This document shows positions 46,239-54,803 of a stretch of DNA of 64,000 nt, piece by piece; position 1 is the stretch's first letter, and each line of letters begins with the position of its first letter. The position numbers and the translations under genes were made by a program. The notes beneath the pieces were generated by a model, which saw only the letters and a program-made list of their open reading frames with translations, did no database searches and was not told the origin of the DNA. The DNA comes from an uncultured Saprospiraceae bacterium (lineage in GTDB: Bacteria > Bacteroidota > Bacteroidia > Chitinophagales > Saprospiraceae): assembly GCA_938015415.1 (NCBI GenBank), contig CALLPK010000005.1, positions 26,961 to 90,960 of the forward strand, given 5' to 3'.

Positions 46239-46802
46239 ATTTTAATCTTTTTGTTTGTATTAGACTTATAAAAGTCAAAAAACAGTTTGATCACACTGCA
46301 ATTTAAAAACAATTTGTGAATAAAACAATTTTTGTTTTAAAAATGTTGAAAATAATTACAATTTAAACACAAAAACATATAAACTTATTATTTTATAATC
46401 GTATTTATATCATCAAAAAAGATATAATTGACAATATTCGACAATATGAAGGAGATATGGGAAGATGTTTTCTTAATTTTCGAGGAGAAGACTGAGGATT
46501 TTTTCGAGGAGAAAAAGGTGGGAGCTTTACTGATTATAATGGACAAGTTATCTGTTAAAGGTAAGAAAGTCAATGGGTTATGGATGTTGAGTTGCTGAAT
46601 TATGGAGATTCTTTAAACTCTCTTCTGAAAAACGCAGGCAGGCGTGTATATCTTTTATTGTAAATTTCTTGAAAAAAAGATTGTACAACCAAAGTGTGTC
46701 ATTTGGCTTTGCGCACCTTTTGGCCCCTAAAAGAAAGGTTTCCGTGCTGATACCCTTTAGAGAACCGTACCTTAAAAAAGGTTCAACTCTTTTAATCTAT
46801 CC
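46239..46802. other. 564-base AT-rich region
   Basis: It lies upstream of the AntA-like gene and downstream of paaY. The first ~200 bases next to the AntA-like gene are very AT-rich, with several near-repeats of CAATTT/AACAATTT and a short dyad (GACTT...AAGTC), possibly operator sites. A possible 50-codon gene is listed separately. The rest shows nothing recognisable. Confidence 0.45.
46446..46598 (+). CDS. possible small acidic protein
   Basis: A 50-codon frame from ATG to TGA starting MKEIWEDVFLIFEEK and containing a second similar stretch, TEDFFEEKKVG. The underlying 12 bases tttcgaggagaa occur twice. Charged and hydrophobic residues alternate in a helix-like pattern and codon use is plausible, but there is no recognised family, promoter or terminator. 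It could be a chance frame in AT-rich DNA; an overlapping 61-codon frame on the minus strand is less protein-like. Confidence 0.25.
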   Translation: MKEIWEDVFLIFEEKTEDFFEEKKVGALLIIMDKLSVKGKKVNGLWMLSC

Positions 46803-47399
46803 TCATTCTCCCTTTATTTCTCTCCAGGTCTTATATAAGGTCTCCTGACTAGGGCGATCATTGGGGATTTCCCGCAGTGGTTCACAAACTTCCAAGTGTT
46901 CAAAGCAATCTCCGGGTAAGGTTTGATAAAGTTTGGTGCCTTTGGTCTTCCAGGCGATCATCTCATCGGTTACTTCCCGAATGATCTTTCCGGGATTTCC
47001 AACAACGAGGCTACGCTCAGGAATAACCGTATTGGCTTTCACAAAAGCGAGCGCTCCAATAATCGAATTAGCACCAAGAACCACGTTGTCCATGATGACC
47101 GCATTCATTCCCACCATTACATTCGCACCGACGTGGGCACCATGAATGATGGCACCGTGTCCGATGTGAGCACCTTCGTCGAGTTGAACAATAATACCGG
47201 GAAACATATGAATGGTACAATTCTCCTGAACGTTACAACCGTCGGCAATGACAATGCCGCCCCAATCTCCCCGGATGGCCGCACCGGGCCCAATGTATAC
47301 GTCTGTACCGATGATGACATTACCAGTAACAGCGGCTTGTGGGTGCACGAAGGAGGAAGGGTGGACGACAGGGCGGAAGTTTTTAAATTGGTAGATCAT
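46803..47399 (-). CDS. paaY: hexapeptide-repeat protein, PaaY-like thioesterase
   Basis: 198 residues. A left-handed beta helix of hexapeptide repeats (about 10-135, e.g. VIIGTDVYIGPGAAIRGD, VVLGANSIIGALAFVKANTVI) with the metal-binding His pattern of gamma-carbonic-anhydrase folds (IHMFP, HIGHGAIIHGAHVG). The C-terminal helix with GTKLYQTLPGDCFEHLEVCEPL is characteristic of PaaY/CaiE rather than plain carbonic anhydrases. PaaY hydrolyses dead-end CoA thioesters that arise in phenylacetate breakdown. paaH and paaG lie just upstream on the same strand, interrupted by a Bax-inhibitor gene. Confidence 0.85.
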   Translation of the reverse strand: MIYQFKNFRPVVHPSSFVHPQAAVTGNVIIGTDVYIGPGAAIRGDWGGIVIADGCNVQENCTIHMFPGIIVQLDEGAHIGHGAIIHGAHVGANVMVGMNAVIMDNVVLGANSIIGALAFVKANTVIPERSLVVGNPGKIIREVTDEMIAWKTKGTKLYQTLPGDCFEHLEVCEPLREIPNDRPSQETLYKTWREIKGE

Positions 47400-47492
47400 T
47401 TTTATTTGTTGAATCAGTGAACTGCTGAATCGTTGATTTGACCTATAAAATGGTGGTTTTAATAGTTCTACAACAATCCAATACCTACAAAA

Positions 47493-47535
47493 AAACGGAT
47501 AACGATCATCACAATCATCATCCGTTTCTTTTTTA
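47493..47535. terminator. bidirectional terminator
   Basis: An 8-bp stem (47493-47500 with 47520-47527) is flanked by a T run on the plus side and an A run on the other, giving T runs in both directions. It ends the Bax-inhibitor gene before paaY, so paaY is transcribed from its own start. Confidence 0.75.
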
Positions 47536-47548
47536 TTTTTAATTTTTA

Positions 47549-48298
47549 TCAGTCTCCGCTGAAAGCAGACAATAAGTATAAGAGTTCAGAATACAACCAG
47601 ATTATGGTAAATAACAAGCCCATTCCGAAGTACCACTCCATGTAAGCTGGCGTACGCATTTTTTCTCCTTTATCAAAGTCGTCAAAATCGACTGCTAGCT
47701 TAAGAGAAGCCACACCTACAATTACCAGGCTGATACCAATACCGATCATTGACTGATCGTGTAAAAAGGGAACGTCAATGCCGAACATATAGAGTCCTAA
47801 TTCGATCATATATACCAACATAATTCCACCAACGGCCATCATAACCATGCTACGGAATTTTTCGGTTACCTTAATAATACCCGTTTTATATAAAAATAGC
47901 ATCGTAAACAAGATACCAAAAGTCAGCGTCACTGCCTGAAAAATAATTCCATCAAACATATAGCTGTAAATAGCCGAAATAGATCCCACAAACAATCCTT
48001 CACAGATGGCAAAGATCGGTGCAAAAACGGGAGACTTGGATGGATTCTTAGCGGTAATAAAACTAATTACTGCACCACCAATGACACCTCCCAGCATCAT
48101 GAACTTACTCGGAAACATCCAACCGATTGTCGAAGCGGCCAGCATAATTCCAAAAAGGATAAAGGTTTTGTTTACTGCTCCACTTACGGTCATCAGATCA
48201 CCGGAGTAGACTAATTCTGAATCCAAAGGCTGTGCTGTCTGTTTTTTCAGCGTTTCCTCTTTAATCAGCGGGTTATTGGATTTAAAAAAATCTCGCAT
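47549..48298 (-). CDS. Bax inhibitor-1/YccA-family membrane protein
   Basis: 249 residues with seven hydrophobic segments after a polar ~45-residue N terminus (KSNNPLIKEETLKK). The sequence pattern SKSPVFAPIFAICEGLFVGSISAIY and the C-terminal aspartate-bearing loop (LAVDFDDFDKGEKM) fit the BI-1/YccA family of inner-membrane channel-like proteins. In E. coli YccA modulates FtsH. It lies between paaH and paaY but has its own terminator, so a role in phenylacetate breakdown is unlikely. Confidence 0.9.
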   Translation of the reverse strand: MRDFFKSNNPLIKEETLKKQTAQPLDSELVYSGDLMTVSGAVNKTFILFGIMLAASTIGWMFPSKFMMLGGVIGGAVISFITAKNPSKSPVFAPIFAICEGLFVGSISAIYSYMFDGIIFQAVTLTFGILFTMLFLYKTGIIKVTEKFRSMVMMAVGGIMLVYMIELGLYMFGIDVPFLHDQSMIGIGISLVIVGVASLKLAVDFDDFDKGEKMRTPAYMEWYFGMGLLFTIIWLYSELLYLLSAFSGD

Positions 48299-48378
48299 AT
48301 TATTTAATTTTAATTGTTTTTTATAAATGAAGCTGTTTAAGAATGAAATTAATCACTTCCACTTAACTATACAACTAT

Positions 48379-49557
48379 TTAGACGATATGTTCGAAAAAA
48401 GTCTCTTCTTTCCGCTGCATTCGTCGCAATAACGGACTACAACGATAACGATCTTCGTGGTATTCATCGTACAAAGCATCTATTTGTTTAACACAATTAT
48501 CAATCCCAATTTCATCGGCCCAGGCCAGTAAACCCTTCGGATAATTGACCCCTTTGGTCATTGACAGGTCGATATCCTCCCGATTGGCAATCCGTAAATG
48601 TAAGGCGTCGGCAGCTTCGTTAATTAACATTACTAAGATACGAGAAAATATCTGATTTCCCAAAGCGGTATCCTTATTGGGTTCGGGACGCACGCTGTCT
48701 TCTCCGTAATCATAATAGCCTTTTCCGGATTTACGCCCCAAATAGCCCGCTTCCGACAATCGTTGCTGCGTAAATGCGGGTCGATAGCGCGGATCGTAAT
48801 AGAAAGCTTTAAATACCGTAGCGGTAACGGTATAATTAATATCATTCCCAATATAATCCATCAACGTAAAAGGGCCCATCCGAAAACCTCCGATTTCGGT
48901 CATGGCCCAGTCGATCGTGGCGGGTTCGGCGATCCCTTCCTCATAAATTCTGAGGGCTTCGCCGTAAAAAGGACGCGCGACTCGATTGACAATAAAGCCG
49001 GGCGTATCCCTAGCGAGTACCGTCAACTTTCCCATTTCGTCAATCCAGGTCCGGGCTTTTTTCAATACCGCATCGTCCGTCTGAATGGCAGGAATAATTT
49101 CTACCAATTTCATTAAGGGTGCCGGATTAAAAAAATGAATTCCTACTACCCTTTCCGGATTCCCGCAAGCTGCTGCGATACTGGCAATCGAAAGCGAAGA
49201 AGTATTGGACGCCAGGATACATGCTTCGCTAACAATATTTTCTAATTTTTTAAAAACAGATTGCTTAATTTCTAAATTTTCGATAATAGCCTCGATGACC
49301 AGATCGCTTTCTTGCGCTGCGGTCAAATCTTCTGCCAGGTACAGTCGACTAAAAATTGCTTTGGCATCGGCATCACTGATTCGTCCTTTTTCGGCGGATC
49401 GATTAAGCATTTTCAAAATAAAAGACTGTGCTTTTTTAAGCGCTTCGGAATTGGTATCGTATAGCACGACTTTGTGACCAGCGGTGGCCGCTACTTGTGC
49501 AATACCGGTTCCCATGGAGCCGGCACCGAGCACCGTAATGGTTATATTATTATTCAA
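48379..49557 (-). CDS. paaH: 3-hydroxyacyl-CoA dehydrogenase, PaaH type
   Basis: 392 residues. The NAD-binding loop GAGSMGTGIAQ is at 11-21, the catalytic His is H142 in IHFFNPAPLMKLVEI, and PGFIVNRVARPFYGEALR opens the dimerisation domain (about 187-285). A second, partial C-terminal domain (about 300-385) follows. It oxidises 3-hydroxyadipyl-CoA to 3-oxoadipyl-CoA in the phenylacetate pathway; a general beta-oxidation role cannot be excluded. It starts 8 bases after paaG, the best evidence for the Paa assignment. Confidence 0.88.
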   Translation of the reverse strand: MNNNITITVLGAGSMGTGIAQVAATAGHKVVLYDTNSEALKKAQSFILKMLNRSAEKGRISDADAKAIFSRLYLAEDLTAAQESDLVIEAIIENLEIKQSVFKKLENIVSEACILASNTSSLSIASIAAACGNPERVVGIHFFNPAPLMKLVEIIPAIQTDDAVLKKARTWIDEMGKLTVLARDTPGFIVNRVARPFYGEALRIYEEGIAEPATIDWAMTEIGGFRMGPFTLMDYIGNDINYTVTATVFKAFYYDPRYRPAFTQQRLSEAGYLGRKSGKGYYDYGEDSVRPEPNKDTALGNQIFSRILVMLINEAADALHLRIANREDIDLSMTKGVNYPKGLLAWADEIGIDNCVKQIDALYDEYHEDRYRCSPLLRRMQRKEETFFEHIV

Positions 49558-49565
49558 AATAAAAT

Positions 49566-50342
49566 TTATTTTCCGGTAAAAGTAGGTTTTCTTTTCTCTA
49601 CAAAAGCGGTGACCCCTTCTTTATAATCGTCGGTGTTTCCGGCGGTCGTTTGTAGTTGCTCTTCGATTCCAAGTTGGGTATCAAGATCATTGTGGAATGA
49701 GTAATTTAACGCGCGTTTGGTCAGTCCGAGTCCAGCCGTAGGCATTCCAGCCAGTTTTTTGACGATGGCTTTAGCTTCGTTTTCAAAAGAGGCATCGGGA
49801 AAAGAACGATAGATCATCCCCATTCGTTCTGCGTCGGCAGCAGAAACTTTTTCGGCCAGCATCATCAGCGCCGAAGCTCTCTGAAAACCAATTAAACGTG
49901 GTAAGAAATAGGTACCTCCTGAATCAGGGATCAAACCGATTTTGCTAAAAGCTTGTAAAAAATAGGCAGATTCAGTGGCCACCACCACATCACAACAGAG
50001 TGCAATATTTGCTCCGGCTCCGGCAGCAATTCCGTTTACTGCGGCAACCACGGGTTTTTCAATTTCGCGGATCAGTTTTACAATCGGATTGAAGTGCTCC
50101 CCAACAATTTTGTTAAGATCTGGTCCCTCCGGATCAATAATTTCACCGAGGTCTTGCCCGGTACAAAACGCTTTACCAATCCCGGTAAGGTAAATCGCCC
50201 GAACTGTTTCATTGTCGCGGGCAACCGTCAGCGCCTCTTGCAAGGTCATTGCCAGGTCTTTATTGACCGCATTGTATTTATCAGGCCGGTTAAGGGTGAT
50301 ATACGCAATATTTTCTTCGATAGTAAATGATATGGTGTCCAT
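49566..50342 (-). CDS. paaG: epoxyphenylacetyl-CoA isomerase (enoyl-CoA hydratase family)
   Basis: 258 residues. The crotonase fold has the oxyanion motif AVNGIAAGAGANIALCCD and FCTGQDLGE. The segment GLIPDSGGTYFLPRLIGFQRA and the ending EGVTAFVEKRKPTFTGK are close to E. coli PaaG, which isomerises 1,2-epoxyphenylacetyl-CoA to the oxepin. The D of PDSGG is the catalytic acid position. It is the first gene of a two-gene unit with paaH. The multicomponent epoxidase genes paaABCDE are not in the window. Confidence 0.9.
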   Translation of the reverse strand: MDTISFTIEENIAYITLNRPDKYNAVNKDLAMTLQEALTVARDNETVRAIYLTGIGKAFCTGQDLGEIIDPEGPDLNKIVGEHFNPIVKLIREIEKPVVAAVNGIAAGAGANIALCCDVVVATESAYFLQAFSKIGLIPDSGGTYFLPRLIGFQRASALMMLAEKVSAADAERMGMIYRSFPDASFENEAKAIVKKLAGMPTAGLGLTKRALNYSFHNDLDTQLGIEEQLQTTAGNTDDYKEGVTAFVEKRKPTFTGK

Positions 50343-50461
50343 ATTGAATGGTTAGTAATTGGTTAGTAATGAAAATTTGTTGTAGAATAAAGGACGAAAA
50401 TACGAAAATGTGCGGTTTTTTTGATCTTGCTGATGTAGCTGCATACCCAAGCGGAGTCGTA

Positions 50462-50492
50462 TTGGTAATAAAGAAGATTTTGATTATCTTTA
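50462..50492 (+). promoter_or_regulatory. promoter of the nitroreductase gene
   Basis: TTG at 50462-50464, a 20-base spacer and TATCTTTA at 50485-50492 match the consensus. Transcription would start near 50499, 27 bases before the ATG. Confidence 0.6.
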
Positions 50493-50525
50493 TTGGAAGA
50501 AAATAGGCGTACAAATTGAGTAACT

Positions 50526-51212
50526 ATGAGGATTGACGATATTATTAAAAACAGAAAGACGCAGAAGGTATTAGCAAATGAACCCTGGTCTATTGATTCC
50601 GATCAGAAGAAATTGAAAAAGGAGATAGATGAATTGCTTGATTTAGCAGCCTATGCACCTTACCATAAAAAATGTCATACCCATTATTCTGAAGTTGAAA
50701 ATGGCCTTGATTCCTGTGTTCCCTGGCGGTTTTATGTGCTGACTACAAAAAATTGTCGAACCCTTTATCACTATATCGCTCAAAAAGACATAAAAGCGGG
50801 AAAGGTTAGTAATATGCTGGCAGCGGCAGATGCCCTGCTTTTAGTAACCTGGTTACCAGACCCTTCTGAAGCAGCTGACACAGATGGAAAAGAAGAATCG
50901 CAGACAAAAGAACCATTTCCCTATACGGGCAATGTCAGAAACATGGAACATATTGCCGCGGCTTCTGCGGCCATTCAAAATGTACTAATTGGCGCTACGG
51001 CAAGGAATATACCCAACTATTGGTCCTCTGGTGGACAGTTAAGAAATTTGCTTCTTAGGCAGTATTTAGAAATATCATTAAAAGAAATTTTATTAGGAGC
51101 AATTTTTCTATTTCCGGAAGACGCAGCATCCAGAAATGCGACAATAAAACCAGGATCTATGCGGGATCAGGGTAAAGAAAAACCTACCTGGAGTAAGTGG
51201 TTAGAATTGTAA
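50526..51212 (+). CDS. nitroreductase-family protein
   Basis: 228 residues. The pattern of the FMN-dependent nitroreductase fold is visible: an N-terminal RKTQKVLANEPWS segment in place of the usual R-R-S-x-R, AAYAPYHKKC near 55, VPWRFYVLTTKN near 75, and the helix NMEHIAAASAAIQNVLIGATARNI near 145 that packs on FMN. These enzymes reduce nitroaromatics, quinones or enals with NAD(P)H. The substrate cannot be told. It is divergent from paaG and has its own promoter; no operon partner. Confidence 0.75.
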   Translation: MRIDDIIKNRKTQKVLANEPWSIDSDQKKLKKEIDELLDLAAYAPYHKKCHTHYSEVENGLDSCVPWRFYVLTTKNCRTLYHYIAQKDIKAGKVSNMLAAADALLLVTWLPDPSEAADTDGKEESQTKEPFPYTGNVRNMEHIAAASAAIQNVLIGATARNIPNYWSSGGQLRNLLLRQYLEISLKEILLGAIFLFPEDAASRNATIKPGSMRDQGKEKPTWSKWLEL

Positions 51213-51315
51213 AAAGAAAAACAGGTATAAATATTGTAAAAAAGAATAATAAGTGGAGTGCTTAAACCTTCAGCTTTGGTTGCCGTCTAAAGAAAATAGC
51301 CCAACCTTCAGCACC

Positions 51316-51323
51316 TACTTTTG
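51316..51323 (+). promoter_or_regulatory. -7 box upstream of the DUF1800-DUF1501 pair
   Basis: TACTTTTG matches TAnnTTTG exactly, 23 bases before the start codon. No TTG is present at the normal distance. Confidence 0.4.
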
Positions 51324-51346
51324 TTTGACCTCAAAATCAATGAATT

Positions 51347-52906
51347 ATGTTGCAACCTTACACTGGCCCCTGGAATTTTGCGCAGGCTGCTCATCTTTTA
51401 CGCCGTACCACTTTCGGTCCTAATAAAGCCCGTATTCAGCAGGCACTGGACGAAGGAATGGAAGGTACCTTTCAGACGCTTTTTTCTCCTCCTCCTCCTC
51501 GTGAGCTACCAGTCTATTATGATTTCGATTTGGATCCTCAAGCAGGGATTGGCGAAACTTGGGTTGGTAAACCAATTGATGGTACGATTACCGATATCTA
51601 TTTTTCGCGCTATAAAACCATATTTAACGGATGGCTGAGAGGCATGCGACAAGATAATCAGACCATTACAGAGCGACTTACCTTGTTCTGGCACAATCAT
51701 TTTGTCATCTCAGAATCTGGTTCTCCCAACATGAACTGGAAATATTTTACGCTACTTCGGGAGTTTGCCTTAGGTGACTTTAAAGAGCTCACCAAACGAA
51801 TGACGATCGACCAATCGATGCTCATTTATCTCAACGGCACCCTCAATTTCAAAGACGAACCCAACGAAAATTACGCACGGGAATTACTCGAACTATTTAC
51901 GATTGGTAAGGGACCACTTGCCGGACCGGGAGATTATACTACCTATACGGAACAAGATGTTGCGGCCATTGCCCGTGCCCTGACTGGATGGTTTGCCTGG
52001 GTTGAAGTACCACAACCCGCACAGTTTTGGAACTGGAATCACGATACGGATAGCAAACAATTATCCCACCGCTTTGACAATCAGATAATTCAAAATGCCG
52101 GAGCGGAAGAATATAAAAATGTGATCGACATCATTTTTGAAAAAGAAGAAGTATCCCGTCATATCTGCCGACGACTTTATACCTGGTTTGTCTACTACGA
52201 TCTCAATGCAACCGTCGAGGCAGAAGTCATCGAACCGATGGCCCAAATTCTGCGAGACAACGATTACAATATTCAACCAGCATTAGAAGCGCTACTCCGT
52301 AGTCAGCATTTCTTTGACACAGCGATGCACGGCTGCATGATTAAAAATGTATTTGAACATTTCTTTTCCGTATTTAACACGTGGAATGTTTCTGTCCCCG
52401 AAGATTTTACGCAGGAACAGATGATGTGGCTTATTTTCCATTTTGATTTACAGGAATTGGGCATGTCCGTTATGAGCATCCCGAGTGTTGCCGGATGGCG
52501 CGCATACCATCAGGCACCCGTCTTTTACCGGGACTGGGTTACCTCGGCTAGTGTTGCACTACGTACGGAAATGATTACCAAAATCAATGGTATCATCAAT
52601 TATGTGAGCCCCGGACACGTAGGTATTGATCTGCTACAGATTGTCGAAGATTTAGATAATCCTTCGGATGTAAATAGTCTAATAGAAGAACTCGGCGGAC
52701 TGTTTTATCCACGACCTATGACGCTTCCACAACGCGACTATTTTAAAGAATCATTAATTCCAGGACTGCCTGATTTTGAATGGACGGTAGAATACGAAGC
52801 TTATCTGGCTGATCCCAATAATCAGATGGTTCGACAAACCGTTGAGTTTAAATTACTGGGATTATTTTTTGCCATGATTACCGTCCCGGAATTCCAATTA
52901 ATGTAG
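51347..52906 (+). CDS. DUF1800 family protein
   Basis: 519 residues of mostly helical sequence with the family hallmarks HLLRRTTFGPN near the start, FWHNHFVIS, NENYARELLELFTIG and DVAAIARALTGW. No signal peptide is recognised, although most of its partners are exported. The next gene (DUF1501) starts 18 bases later; DUF1800 and DUF1501 genes are paired in many phyla, including Planctomycetota and Bacteroidota. Their shared role is unknown, proposed to involve surface or secreted complexes. The pairing is strong evidence they work together. Confidence 0.9.
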   Translation: MLQPYTGPWNFAQAAHLLRRTTFGPNKARIQQALDEGMEGTFQTLFSPPPPRELPVYYDFDLDPQAGIGETWVGKPIDGTITDIYFSRYKTIFNGWLRGMRQDNQTITERLTLFWHNHFVISESGSPNMNWKYFTLLREFALGDFKELTKRMTIDQSMLIYLNGTLNFKDEPNENYARELLELFTIGKGPLAGPGDYTTYTEQDVAAIARALTGWFAWVEVPQPAQFWNWNHDTDSKQLSHRFDNQIIQNAGAEEYKNVIDIIFEKEEVSRHICRRLYTWFVYYDLNATVEAEVIEPMAQILRDNDYNIQPALEALLRSQHFFDTAMHGCMIKNVFEHFFSVFNTWNVSVPEDFTQEQMMWLIFHFDLQELGMSVMSIPSVAGWRAYHQAPVFYRDWVTSASVALRTEMITKINGIINYVSPGHVGIDLLQIVEDLDNPSDVNSLIEELGGLFYPRPMTLPQRDYFKESLIPGLPDFEWTVEYEAYLADPNNQMVRQTVEFKLLGLFFAMITVPEFQLM

Positions 52907-52924
52907 CCTCAAAAAATTAAAAAA

Positions 52925-54478
52925 ATGAAAAGAAGATCTTTCCTTAAAAAAAGTAGCCTGGTCACCTTACCCGCCTTTTTAGGTGGTTTTGAACTGGCAG
53001 CATTTTCTTCTAATAATATGTTTAATCTGGTCAATGGAGACGACGATAAAGTGCTCGTATTGATAGATTTAAATGGTGGGAACGACGGGCTCTCGTCTTT
53101 TGTCCCACTCGACTATTTTGATAATCTGGCTAATGCCCGGTCTAATCTCTATCTTCCCCAAAATGAGTTATTGACCATGACGGATACCATTGGTCTGCAC
53201 CCGGTGATGGAAGGTGTTAATAATTTGTATGATAATGGTAATCTTACTTTGGTACAGGGCGTGGCTTATCCGGATCAGAATCGATCCCATTTCCGTTCAG
53301 CAGATATTTGGAATACGGGGGTAAAGGCCGATGAATTTAAATCTACGGGCTGGATGGGGCGTTATTTTGACGATGAATTTCCGGGGTATCCGGGTGGTTA
53401 TCCAAATGAAGATTGTCTGGATCCCTTTGCACTTACGTTAGGCAAATCTGTCTCAGGAACCTGTCAGGGTGCTAACTCTAATTTTAGTCTGGCAATTCTC
53501 AACGTAGAATATCTGGGAGGACTGACCACGGGAGTAGAAGCGCCATTACCGGACGATTGCTACGGAGCGGAATTGGGTTATGTCGTAGATACTTTTAAGA
53601 AAAGTAATGCCTACGCAGAACGAATTGTCAACGCCGTAGATAGTGGAAATTCTATCGTTGAATATCCAGATAATAGTATTGCTCAGCGGCTCAAAACAAT
53701 CGCACAAATGATCTCGGGTGGATTACAAACAAAAGTATTTGTGATTCGTCAGGGTGGCTACGATACCCACGCAGATCAGGTAGTAGAAGGAAATACTACG
53801 GTTGGTAATCACGCAAATTTATTGAAAGATTTATCGGATGCCATCTATGCTTTTCAGGAAGATTTAAAAGCTTTAAACATAGATCAGCGGGTGCTCGGAA
53901 TGACTTTTTCTGAATTTGGCAGAAAGATTATTTCTAACGCCGGAATGGGAACGGATCACGGTACCGCAGCCCCGATGATGATCTTCGGAAGCTGTATCAA
54001 CGCGGGAGTGATTGGTAGCAACCCGGAGATCGGAACGAACGTAGACATTGAGGAAGGAGTAGCCATGCAATACGATTTTAAATCCGTTTATGGATCGGTG
54101 ATGATGGACTGGTTTGGCGTATCTGAATCAGATGTCAGAACTTATCTTTTTGAAGACTTCCAGCATATTCCGATTATCAATGCTTGTAATACCACTAGTA
54201 CACAACACGTCGAACCAACACCAAACATCACGGTCAACAGTTATCCAAATCCATTCCGCAGTCAGTTTACTGTAAGAATAACAACGGATCGTACAGAAAC
54301 AATCCGAATCGATGTAGCGGACGTAATGGGAAAGATGGTAAAGTCGGTTACGAATCGTTCGCTGAGTCAAGGTATGCACGAAATTCCGGTCGCTGGAAAT
54401 GATTTAACTAGCGGAATTTATTTTGTGCGCGTGCAAGTGGGTACAGCGGTAAAGACCTTGAGGGTTGTCCGGGAATAA
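52925..54478 (+). CDS. DUF1501 family protein with Tat-like signal and T9SS sorting domain
   Basis: 517 residues. The N terminus MKRRSFLKKSSLVTLPAFL has a twin-arginine motif (RRSFLK), pointing to export in folded form by the Tat system. The body (about 40-410) has DUF1501 features related to the alkaline-phosphatase/sulfatase fold: LNGGNDGLSSFVPLD, NRSHFRSADIWNTG, GGYDTHADQ and GMTFSEFGRKI. The last ~85 residues are a type A T9SS sorting domain (NSYPNPFRSQF, GIYFVRV). It is therefore probably sent across both membranes. It follows DUF1800 in one operon. The enzymatic activity is unknown. Confidence 0.9.
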   Translation: MKRRSFLKKSSLVTLPAFLGGFELAAFSSNNMFNLVNGDDDKVLVLIDLNGGNDGLSSFVPLDYFDNLANARSNLYLPQNELLTMTDTIGLHPVMEGVNNLYDNGNLTLVQGVAYPDQNRSHFRSADIWNTGVKADEFKSTGWMGRYFDDEFPGYPGGYPNEDCLDPFALTLGKSVSGTCQGANSNFSLAILNVEYLGGLTTGVEAPLPDDCYGAELGYVVDTFKKSNAYAERIVNAVDSGNSIVEYPDNSIAQRLKTIAQMISGGLQTKVFVIRQGGYDTHADQVVEGNTTVGNHANLLKDLSDAIYAFQEDLKALNIDQRVLGMTFSEFGRKIISNAGMGTDHGTAAPMMIFGSCINAGVIGSNPEIGTNVDIEEGVAMQYDFKSVYGSVMMDWFGVSESDVRTYLFEDFQHIPIINACNTTSTQHVEPTPNITVNSYPNPFRSQFTVRITTDRTETIRIDVADVMGKMVKSVTNRSLSQGMHEIPVAGNDLTSGIYFVRVQVGTAVKTLRVVRE

Positions 54479-54803
54479 CGTGCAGACTTATTGATTTACA
54501 GATATGCGGATTGGTGATCTCGGTTTGCAGCCGAGACACGATTGGGTGCATCTGCTATGACTATCCAGCGTTATTTTGATCAGTCAGTCAACAAGCCTGC
54601 TTGTCTTGTAGAAAGGGATATCTTCAAAAAATGCCTTGTTTAGCCATAGCATATTTCCCCTCTTGAACTAACTTATTTAGTCTTCATTTCTTAAGAAAAT
54701 TTAGACCACCAGAAGATGGGCTTTTTGGCTATCTTTGTCCATCTTTAAAAGACTTGTCCAGTTGAATGACAGCACAAGTTCAACACTTTCCTAATTTAAT
54801 TTT
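54479..54803. other. intergenic stretch upstream of the EamA gene
   Basis: It contains a 6-bp stem hairpin (54518-54523 with 54531-54536) without a T run, and the -7 box for the transporter. Nothing else is recognisable. Confidence 0.45.
54730..54737 (+). promoter_or_regulatory. -7 box of the EamA transporter promoter
   Basis: TATCTTTG, an exact TAnnTTTG match, lies 67 bases before the GTG start. No -33 TTG is present. Confidence 0.4.
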
